Shown one piece after another: positions 57,928 through 64,000 of a DNA stretch of 64,000 nucleotides. Positions within the stretch are counted from its first letter, which is position 1. Each line of letters opens with the position of its first letter. Made by a program: the position numbers and the translations under genes. The notes beneath the pieces were generated by a model. It saw nothing but the letters and a program-made list of their open reading frames with translations. It ran no database searches and was not told the DNA's origin. The DNA comes from Halodesulfovibrio aestuarii (GTDB lineage Bacteria; Desulfobacterota; Desulfovibrionia; Desulfovibrionales; Desulfovibrionaceae): assembly GCF_050571805.1 (NCBI RefSeq), contig NZ_CP192219.1; one strand, given 5' to 3'.

Positions 57928-58840
57928 AAATGTTGAGTTGTACGAGAACGGAAGTGTTGCCGTATGTTCGTTTGTTGCTCCTTGTGTCGTAGCAACTCAA
58001 GCCGGAAGTCTTATACCTCAATATTCTACAGACGATCTTCGTAAGAAAACTCTTCAGGCAGTAGCTTTTTACCGTAGTGGTTTTTTACGTTCATTGCCCT
58101 TAGAGACGCAGAGCTCAGTGTTAACTCCTATAGGTGAAATGTCCGCAGAGCTAATCACCTTTTATGAGAGTGGTGCCGTAAAAAGAGTGTTTCCTCTTAA
58201 CGGAAAGCTCTCTGGGTATTGGGGGGAGGAAGATGAAGCCTCTCTTGCCAAGAGTATTTCCATAGATATTGGTGGCCATAGCGTAAGAGCAAAATGTATT
58301 AATGTTAGTTTTTATGAGCAGGGTAGCGTAGAGAGCATAACTCTTTGGCCCAATGAAACTATCGCATTAAATACTCCGGCAGGAAAAGTGCAGACGCGAA
58401 TAGGAGCAAAATTTAGCCATGCGGGCGGGATTCTTTCTGTTGAACCGGCTGTTCCTACCGTAGTAAAAACTCCGATTGGAAAGATAACTGCGTACGATCA
58501 AGATGCTGTCGGAGTTATAGGTGATAACAATTCATTAGCGTTTTTTGAAACTGGTGCCATTCGTCGTGTCACGGCTATGCATACAAAAATTATTGCGAAA
58601 GACTTAGCAGGTAAGATAACCGTATTGCATCCTGCAACACGCGAAAGTTTATGCGGGAATGAGGAAGAAGAACTTATTCCAATGGTTATAGAATTTAAGC
58701 CTAACGGAATACAAGTGACCACAGGTGTAAGTGATTCGTCATATAACCTTAGTTATGATGAGTATGATATAAAAACACAAACATTCATTCCTGGGTTTGA
58801 CGCTGTTTCATTTTGTAACCCTATACCCAAACAAATGTGA
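57884..58840 (+). CDS. Unrecognised repeat protein in the place of modC
   Basis: A 318-residue soluble protein starting inside the modB end (ATG 57884, GAGG upstream). It has seven weak MORN/YwqK-like units built on [LF]-[YF]-x-x-G-[SAF]-[VIL]: at about 19, 62, 93, 143, 178, 220 and 271 (for example LYENGSV, FYESGAV, FYEQGSV, FFETGAI). Several are preceded by a TP-[IA]-G-[KE] turn. There is no signal peptide, P-loop or membrane segment, so it is not ModC. Context implies a role with Mo uptake or nitrogenase. Family not known to me. Confidence 0.75.
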   Translation: MEPRKPHVSEFVTSENVELYENGSVAVCSFVAPCVVATQAGSLIPQYSTDDLRKKTLQAVAFYRSGFLRSLPLETQSSVLTPIGEMSAELITFYESGAVKRVFPLNGKLSGYWGEEDEASLAKSISIDIGGHSVRAKCINVSFYEQGSVESITLWPNETIALNTPAGKVQTRIGAKFSHAGGILSVEPAVPTVVKTPIGKITAYDQDAVGVIGDNNSLAFFETGAIRRVTAMHTKIIAKDLAGKITVLHPATRESLCGNEEEELIPMVIEFKPNGIQVTTGVSDSSYNLSYDEYDIKTQTFIPGFDAVSFCNPIPKQM

Positions 58841-58864
58841 TTTTTTTGCAAGCAAAGTTAATAC

Positions 58865-58897
58865 AAAAAAAAGCCCGCTACGTAGCAGGCTTTTTTT
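58865..58897 (+). terminator. Terminator after the modAB-repeat protein operon
   Basis: AAGCC-GCTA paired with TAGC-GGCTT around CG with one mismatch, A-run before and seven T after. Confidence 0.85.
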
Positions 58898-59195
58898 GTA
58901 TTTAGTAAACAGCATTGCTGTCCAGTCCGCAGTTAAGCTGAAAAGGGGAGTATCAATACCTGTGGACGGTTACTGAAAATAGCGATTCAGACTTTCGGTA
59001 CGGGATAAGTAGGTGTTTTAAAAACAGAAAGTAGAGTATTTCGATAATTTTTTAGGGCAGCGGAAAAAGCAAATATTTTTACGCTGCCCTATTTATACGC
59101 AGTTAGAAAAGACTGTTGAGTCCCAAATGTATCGAGTCAATTTGGTGGACAGGCTCCGAGAGAATGAATAACGTCCTATAATTCAGAGAAGTTTT
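58898..59195. other. Gap between the mod and PfpI genes
   Basis: No gene seen. One hairpin, AGGGCAGCG with CGCTGCCCT at 59054-59090, may end the convergent PfpI transcript, though its T-run is poor. Confidence 0.4.
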
Positions 59196-59717
59196 TTACT
59201 TCGTTGCCTGTTTTACAATGGCTCGACAGAAAGCTGGTAAGTCCTCAGGTTTGCGGGAGGAAATCTGGTTCCGGTCTACAACGACTTCCTCATCAATCCA
59301 GTTGGCCCCAGCGTTCTTCAAATCATCCTTAATCCCAGGAGTGGAGGTGCAGGTAAAGCCTTGCATTATCCCTGCGGAGATAGGAATCCATCCTCCATGA
59401 CAGATGTGGGCAACGATTTTTCCGGCTTCGAAGATTTCACGGGTGAGTTCGAGCACTTTTGGGTCGCGTCTGAGTTTATCTGGAGCAAAACCGCCAGCAA
59501 TGACAAGAAGATCGAAATTTCTTGCCTGCTGATCTGTAATGGCTGCATTGGAGCGAAATGGATAACCGTTTTTGCCTGTGTAGACGACATTGGCTTCTGG
59601 TCCAGCCACTACGACTTCTGCACCTTCTTCAATCAATCTATAGTACGGATACAGAAGTTCCATGTCTTCAAAAATATTATCTATAAACATTAAAACACGT
59701 TGACCTTTCATATTCAT
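59196..59717 (-). CDS. DJ-1/PfpI family protein
   Basis: A 173-residue glutamine-amidotransferase-fold protein. RVLMFIDNIFEDMELLYPYYRLIEEGAEVVVAGPE, LLVIAGGFAPDKLRRDPKVLEL, and the nucleophile elbow KIVAHICHGGWIP (Cys-His) are typical of PfpI/YhbO-type proteins, reported as deglycases or proteases of damaged protein. ATG 59717 has GGAGG upstream. It stands alone. Confidence 0.9.
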   Translation of the reverse strand: MNMKGQRVLMFIDNIFEDMELLYPYYRLIEEGAEVVVAGPEANVVYTGKNGYPFRSNAAITDQQARNFDLLVIAGGFAPDKLRRDPKVLELTREIFEAGKIVAHICHGGWIPISAGIMQGFTCTSTPGIKDDLKNAGANWIDEEVVVDRNQISSRKPEDLPAFCRAIVKQATK

Positions 59718-59729
59718 TTGAACCTCCAT

Positions 59730-60066
59730 CTTTTAGAGTAAACGTACGTAGAGAATCTGCCCCTGTAATGGTGAGGGGAAAAGCAAACTAGAGAAGACGG
59801 GATGTCTCTATGCTTTACCAAGCTTTTAGTTCAGGTGTAGCGATGGGAGACAGTGCCCGATACGTTTCGCAAAACTAGGTGTCGTGTACAGCTTAGTGAG
59901 CACCTCGTAAAGCTGGTAGGCAAACCAGGCAGGGAAGGATTCGGAAAGTGAGAAACGGAGGGGGCGTTGGTTGATTCAAAAAAGGGAAAACTGATTGCTT
60001 TATTTTTTCTTGTAAAAGTACAAATTCCTGAGTAGCTGCTTTTGCAGTAACTAATAGGAGAATTTT
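59730..60066. other. Upstream region of mntP
   Basis: 337 bases without a gene, long enough for a regulated leader. Many mntP genes carry a manganese (yybP-ykoY) riboswitch; I looked for its conserved GGGGAGUAG-type core and did not find it. GTGTAGCG..GTACAGCTTAGTGAGCACC segments may fold, but I see no known class. AGGAG precedes the ATG. Confidence 0.35.
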
Positions 60067-60636
60067 ATGGGCATTATAGAGCTTGTTTCTATTTCCATTG
60101 CGCTTGCGATGGATGCTTTTGCAGTCGCCATTGCTTCAGGCGTTGCATTAAAAAGAGTCAATTCTCGTCAAACATTTCGGTTGGCATGGCATTTTGGCTT
60201 ATTTCAGGCACTGATGCCGATAGTTGGTTGGTACTTAGGAAGTACTGTTCGGTCTTCTATAGAAGCTTATGATCATTGGATTGCTTTTGGGCTGTTGGGA
60301 TATATAGGTTATAAAATGATCCGCGAAGCCTTTGATGAGGGCGAAGATTCTAAAGGTGATCCAACTAGAGGGATGACACTTGTTGTTCTTTCTGTTGCAA
60401 CCAGTATTGATGCCCTAGCCGTTGGCTTTAGTTTGTCTATGCTTGGTCTTTCAATTTGGTGGCCTGCACTTGTTATCGGTGTGGTAGCATTGCTTTTTAC
60501 AGCGATAGGACTGCATCTTGGAAAATTCGTTTCAAAGGCAAAGGGCATTGGTCGCTATGCAGAATTAGTAGGTGGAATTGTTCTTATTGGAATAGGAATA
60601 AGGATTCTATGGGAGCATGGAGTACTGGCTGTGTAG
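60067..60636 (+). CDS. mntP: Manganese efflux pump MntP
   Basis: A 189-residue membrane protein with six segments and internal repeat. SISIALAMDAFAVAIASGVAL and LSVATSIDALAVGFSLSMLGL hold the paired acidic-residue motifs (MDAFAV, IDALAVG) of the MntP/DUF204 family. It exports Mn(II) across the inner membrane. A hairpin (GTAGCC..GGCTAC, 60645-60703) follows as terminator. Confidence 0.93.
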   Translation: MGIIELVSISIALAMDAFAVAIASGVALKRVNSRQTFRLAWHFGLFQALMPIVGWYLGSTVRSSIEAYDHWIAFGLLGYIGYKMIREAFDEGEDSKGDPTRGMTLVVLSVATSIDALAVGFSLSMLGLSIWWPALVIGVVALLFTAIGLHLGKFVSKAKGIGRYAELVGGIVLIGIGIRILWEHGVLAV

Positions 60637-60644
60637 TCTTGCAA

Positions 60645-60703
60645 GTAGCCGAAAGAACAGGGTGCTGAGGGAAGCCACTGGGTTCCGTTCCTTTTGGCTA
60701 CTT
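60645..60703 (+). terminator. Terminator after mntP
   Basis: AAGTAGCC with GGCTACTT, extended by AAAGAAC/GTTCCTTT with a mismatch, around a 20-base loop; TTTTGTT follows. Confidence 0.65.
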
Positions 60704-60785
60704 TTGTTCGGAGTTCGAAGGCATAAAAAGATGGTTTTTTGGACTTACAGGTCAGGAACAGCAGACGAATAGAAGGCCCGGAAAA

Positions 60786-60820
60786 TGAAAAAGGATCATA
60801 GATTTTCATCCATGATCCTA
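60786..60820 (-). terminator. Terminator of the tandem CAU tRNA genes
   Basis: On the minus strand AGGATCAT pairs with ATGATCCT and runs into TTTTTCATTTT. Confidence 0.85.
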
Positions 60821-60830
60821 GTCTTCTTTT

Positions 60831-60907
60831 TGGTAGCGAGGGAGGGAATTGAACCCCCGACACTGCGGATATGAGCCGCATGCTCTAACCAACTGAGCTA
60901 CCTCGCC
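60831..60907 (-). tRNA. tRNA with CAU anticodon (Met, or Ile2), copy 1
   Basis: Cloverleaf on the minus strand: acceptor GGCGAGG/CCTCGCT-type pairing, anticodon stem TGCGG/CCGCA with loop CTCATAT (anticodon CAT), T-arm GGGGGTTCAATTCCC and encoded CCA. Elongator Met is the likeliest identity; a lysidine-modified Ile tRNA cannot be excluded by eye. Confidence 0.92.
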
Positions 60908-60930
60908 ATCAAAATTATGTTCAAGAGACG

Positions 60931-61007
60931 TGGTAGCGAGGGAGGGAATTGAACCCCCGACACTGCGGATATGAGCCGCATGCTCTAACCAACTGAGCTA
61001 CCTCGCC
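60931..61007 (-). tRNA. tRNA with CAU anticodon (Met, or Ile2), copy 2
   Basis: Appears identical to copy 1, 23 bases upstream of it on the minus strand, so the two are probably co-transcribed and share one terminator. Confidence 0.92.
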
Positions 61008-61111
61008 ATCTCTTGTACGCCGTACTTTGTGTCGACGGGAGAGTGTTTAAGGAAATCTTAAACACAATGCAAGCGTTTTCTGAAAAAAAGTTATTTTGGA
61101 AACAAAAAAAT

Positions 61112-61921
61112 TTAAGTCCAGAAAAGATATACTAACGGGGCGATGATTAGGCGGTACCACGCAAAAGGTTTAAACGTCATTTTGCCGACAAGAGTGATAA
61201 ATGCTTTAACTGCAACCAGTGCTGAAACAAATGAGACTATGAATCCTACAGCAAAAAATGGGATGTCGGCAGTAGTGAAGAGTTGATAATTTTTCAGAAC
61301 GTCATATCCCGTTGCAGCAAACATAATAGGCACAGCCGCTAAAAAAGAATATTCCGCAGCAAGGGTACGGCGTGTTCCAAGAAGCATTCCGCCCATGATC
61401 GTTGCCGCTGAGCGGGAAAAGCCCGGCCATAGGGCGAGACACTGAAAACAGCCGATCCCAAAGGCAAGTTTTGGAGTCATTTCATCTAAAGAGTGAAAGG
61501 TTGCCTGTTCAATATCATGTGCTGGAGCATATTTTTCGACGCAAAGAATGAAGACTGCACCTACCGCAAGGGCAAAAGAAACAGTGATTGGGTTGAACAG
61601 GTAGGTTTTAATATACCCGCTGAGTAGTAATCCAATAATGCTGGCAGGGAGTGATGTAAGGAAAAGCATCCATAGGCCGCGTATGCCGGAGAAAGGAACT
61701 TCAGGTGTGTTTTTCAGTAATCCTAAAAATCTGTTAAGATACAGCATGACAACAGCGAGAATGGCTCCAAGCTGAATAAATACTTCGAAAACTGTTGCCT
61801 TTGGACCGGTATAGTCGAGAAGGTGTCCAGAGATAATAAGGTGCCCAGATGAAGAGACTGGTAAGAATTCAGTCAAGCCTTCGATAATACCGAGAATTCC
61901 AGCGGAGAAAAGTTCAGTCAT
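61112..61921 (-). CDS. uppP: Undecaprenyl-diphosphatase (BacA type)
   Basis: Membrane phosphatase that recycles the lipid carrier for peptidoglycan and confers bacitracin tolerance. 269 residues, about eight membrane segments. Catalytic motifs: GIIEGLTEFLPVSSSGHLIISGHLL near the N-terminus and GFSRSAATIMGGMLLGTRR in the middle. Length and ends are normal. Confidence 0.95.
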   Translation of the reverse strand: MTELFSAGILGIIEGLTEFLPVSSSGHLIISGHLLDYTGPKATVFEVFIQLGAILAVVMLYLNRFLGLLKNTPEVPFSGIRGLWMLFLTSLPASIIGLLLSGYIKTYLFNPITVSFALAVGAVFILCVEKYAPAHDIEQATFHSLDEMTPKLAFGIGCFQCLALWPGFSRSAATIMGGMLLGTRRTLAAEYSFLAAVPIMFAATGYDVLKNYQLFTTADIPFFAVGFIVSFVSALVAVKAFITLVGKMTFKPFAWYRLIIAPLVYLFWT

Positions 61922-62075
61922 AAATATGTCACATATGGTTTAGGGTTAATGGCAACAACCGCGGAAAAATACAGTATAGTAGACTTAGTTGCAAGGTGTT
62001 GGTTAGTGAGTTAGATTACCACGTTTTTCCATGTTAAGGGCTTAGGTCGTATTTACTACCAATGGGGAGTCGCAG

Positions 62076-62261
62076 ATGACTACTATTATGCCGCAGAGTG
62101 AGCTCGTGAAAAAAGCTGTTGTCTATATTTATGAGCAGCGAAAAAAGTATCCCAAAAATTTTAATAAATTGTTGGATCAAGCGGGGATGCGATTTAACCT
62201 GAGTCCTAAGGAAGCAGAAATGCTTAAGGATTTTTTTAAACAATCAGAAAGTGACCACTAG
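62076..62261 (+). CDS. Small hypothetical helical protein
   Basis: 61 residues: QSELVKKAVVYIYEQRKKYPKNFNKLLDQAGMRFNLSPKEAEMLKDFF. It reads as two or three amphipathic helices with an 'NLSPKEAEML' turn, perhaps a small regulatory or adaptor protein. It lies just before lptF on the same strand (29-base gap). GGGGAG is upstream of the ATG at some distance. Family not recognised. Confidence 0.6.
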   Translation: MTTIMPQSELVKKAVVYIYEQRKKYPKNFNKLLDQAGMRFNLSPKEAEMLKDFFKQSESDH

Positions 62262-62290
62262 GGGGGGCTGTTCTGTTTAATATCAGTTTA

Positions 62291-63466
62291 GTGCACAGAC
62301 AGATTTTTAAGGAACATGTATCCATTTTTTGTCTGGCGATGTTTTCTCTGGTTTTTTTGATAGTAATCGGAAAGGTCTTACAGCTTCGAGAATTGTTTCT
62401 TGGTCTGGATATCGGGATTCTCGAAATGTTGAAGCTTTTTGGATTCTTAATTCCTGCCGTTTTGCTTATGATTATTCCAATAGCAACCATGCTATCTGTG
62501 TTTCTTACTTTTTTGCGCATGAGCTCTGATAGGGAGCTTGTCGCGTTGAAAGCAAGCGGTGTTAGTTTATATCAGTTACTCCCGGCACCAGTTGTATTTG
62601 GAACGCTTTGTACTTTGCTTACCCTTTGGGTTTCCATGTTTGGAATTTCATGGGGCATGAGTAATTTCCGTTCATCAGTTTTGGAATTGGCACAGACACG
62701 TGCCAAGGTTGTACTGCAACCGGGCGTTTTTAATAAATCTATTCCTAACTTAATGATTTATTCGCGTAGCTCCAGCCTTGCAACAGGAGAATTGGAGCAT
62801 GTGCTTGTTCAGGACACCAGTAGAGATACAGGCGGGGTCACCATTGTTGCTCCGACAGGAAAACTTATCTCAGATACGGCTCAGGGAGAAATCCGTTTTG
62901 TTTTGCATGATGGTAAAATATACCGTCAGAACGGTAATAAGATTAGCGTACTTGGCTTTAATCGGTATGTAGTCCGCCTTGCGTTGTCGCAGCTAGTGAA
63001 GGGCGTCCATCTAGGCAAACTTCGTCCTTCCGGCATGTCTTATTCTCAACTACAGGCCATTAAGAAAGATCCATCCATTGCTGAGAGTAGATCCTTTATA
63101 CACAAAACGGATGTTGAAATTCCAAAGCGCTGGGCGATGCCGTTTGCCTGTCTTGTGCTTGGTTTATTTGCCATGCCGTTAGCATGTGCTTTTGAAGGGA
63201 TGCGGCAGCAAATGGGGGTTGTCATGGCTCTCGGGAACTTCCTTGTTTACTACAGCCTGCTTTCTATTGGGATGAAGAGTGGCGAAAGTGGCAGTGGTTT
63301 TTCTCCGGACATTACCCTTTGGATTCCTAACGTTCTTTTTGGCTGTTTAGCAATTGCAGGACTATATTTTACTGCAAAAGAACGAACAGTGAATGTTACT
63401 GCCATGATTACACATGTATTATTCAATCGTCGCAAAGGAAAAGGTGATGGAACATGTCGCTCTTAA
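62291..63466 (+). CDS. lptF: LPS export ABC transporter permease LptF
   Basis: Inner-membrane subunit that with LptG and LptB lifts LPS into the Lpt bridge. 391 residues: three N-terminal membrane segments (IFCLAMFSLVFLIVIGKVLQLRELFLGLDIG, LFGFLIPAVLLMIIPIATMLSVFLTFLRMSSDRELVALKASGVSLYQLL), a periplasmic beta-jellyroll, and three C-terminal segments. Start is taken as GTG 62291; an upstream in-frame CTG at 62273, close to a GGGGGGG tract, may be the true start. It overlaps lptG by 13 bases. Confidence 0.92.
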   Translation: MHRQIFKEHVSIFCLAMFSLVFLIVIGKVLQLRELFLGLDIGILEMLKLFGFLIPAVLLMIIPIATMLSVFLTFLRMSSDRELVALKASGVSLYQLLPAPVVFGTLCTLLTLWVSMFGISWGMSNFRSSVLELAQTRAKVVLQPGVFNKSIPNLMIYSRSSSLATGELEHVLVQDTSRDTGGVTIVAPTGKLISDTAQGEIRFVLHDGKIYRQNGNKISVLGFNRYVVRLALSQLVKGVHLGKLRPSGMSYSQLQAIKKDPSIAESRSFIHKTDVEIPKRWAMPFACLVLGLFAMPLACAFEGMRQQMGVVMALGNFLVYYSLLSIGMKSGESGSGFSPDITLWIPNVLFGCLAIAGLYFTAKERTVNVTAMITHVLFNRRKGKGDGTCRS

Positions 63467-64000
63467 CTCGCTACATGCTTAAGCAGAACCTTTTTTTAAT
63501 GCTGCTTATCTTGGGGATTGGCACCGCCGTTTATTTGTTGACCGACTTATTTGAAAAGCTGGATGACTTTCTCGAAGCTGGACTCGGTTTTTATACCGTT
63601 GCCATGTATTTTATTTGCAAGCTTCCTCTTATTGTTTCGCAGATTCTTCCTGCGGTATTTTTGCTTTCTTGCACAGTTCAACTATGTGTTATGTCCCGTA
63701 ACAAAGAGCTTGTAGCGTTGCAGGCTGGTGGCGTTTCTTTTGTGTCGCTTGCCCGTTTTATCGTGTACATGGGATTATTTTGGGCTGTGATTCAGCTTGG
63801 TTTTTCACAGTTTCTCGGGGTAATGGGCGATGTTGAATCGCGGCGTATCTGGAATGAAGAGGTACAAGGAGAAACGGCTGCCAATACTACAGTCCGTGAT
63901 ATATGGTTCATTGAAGATGAGTATATTATCAACCTTGGTGTGGCTCATCTGAATGATGAAACTGCTGAGGGTGTCACCATTCTGCGTGTGTTGGAACAGG
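63454..64000 (+). CDS. lptG: LPS export ABC transporter permease LptG, 3' end outside window
   Basis: Partner of LptF; 182 residues are visible before the window ends. LLTRYMLKQNLFLMLLILGIGTAVYLLTDLFEKLDDFLEAG and LPLIVSQILPAVFLLSCTVQLCVMSRNKELVALQAGGVSF are the YjgP/YjgQ family signature. ATG 63454 lies inside the lptF end, so the two are coupled. Confidence 0.92.
   Translation, partial: MSLLTRYMLKQNLFLMLLILGIGTAVYLLTDLFEKLDDFLEAGLGFYTVAMYFICKLPLIVSQILPAVFLLSCTVQLCVMSRNKELVALQAGGVSFVSLARFIVYMGLFWAVIQLGFSQFLGVMGDVESRRIWNEEVQGETAANTTVRDIWFIEDEYIINLGVAHLNDETAEGVTILRVLEQ

Noticed and set aside
57169..58840. modB and the following gene as a frameshifted modBC fusion
   Set aside because: The following protein has no Walker A, signature or Walker B motif, and modB ends naturally after its last membrane segment.
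59730..60066. Manganese riboswitch before mntP
   Set aside because: Expected from the family, but the conserved core sequence of yybP-ykoY was not found by eye.

Overview
The window looks like chromosome of a marine, anaerobic, sulfate-reducing bacterium of the Desulfovibrionaceae (a Halodesulfovibrio-like genome is my best guess). The inference rests on moderate G+C, a nif cluster with nifI1/nifI2 between nifH and nifD, a double-cubane reductase pair, a HesB-like selenoprotein, and several small genes of a Desulfovibrio-like type. No rRNA is present, so the name is inference.

Layout. (1) 1-20846: the late half of a Mu-like transposable prophage, all on the + strand apart from two inserted minus-strand cargo genes. 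The order is portal, head morphogenesis with a C-terminal nuclease-like domain, protease/scaffold, decoration protein, major capsid, connector genes, sheath, tube, frameshifted tail chaperone, tape measure, baseplate, fibre and fibre chaperone. A right-end cassette follows: a Com-like zinc protein, a 58-residue protein, an ABC-ATPase/GNAT fusion in the place of mom, and a formyltransferase-fold enzyme. The probable right end of the prophage is at 20846. (2) 20974-22755: four tRNA-Pro(UGG) genes that appear identical, around a DUF554 membrane protein. (3) 22817-37458: housekeeping genes (cobalamin adenosyltransferase, radical SAM AmrS, purM, tatA, an FAD oxidoreductase, YggT, the DUF465-ilvB-ilvN-ilvC group) and two tandem HesB/IscA-like proteins. 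One of these two has cysteine and the other has an in-frame UGA read as selenocysteine. (4) 37908-42835: pyrR, a GlpT-type transporter, and a double-cubane reductase with its ATPase activator. (5) 43445-58840: nitrogen fixation. nifA lies on +. On - the order is nifH-nifI1-nifI2-nifD-nifK-[2Fe-2S]-GNAT-nifE-nifN-nifB. Divergent on + are nifV-modA-modB and an unrecognised repeat protein. (6) 59196-64000: PfpI-family protein, mntP, two tandem tRNA genes with CAU anticodon, uppP, and the lptF/lptG pair, the last cut by the window edge.

How they work together. The nif block holds structural genes, much of the cofactor assembly set, homocitrate synthesis, molybdate uptake and regulation. Two sigma-54 type promoters face outward from one intergenic region, with a pair of 14-bp palindromes almost exactly midway between them. 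nifU, nifS, nifX and modC are not in the window. The phage cassette resembles Mu com-mom in position and in its first gene, but the enzymes differ, which suggests a different hypermodification of phage DNA. I regard this as the best candidate for an undescribed system.
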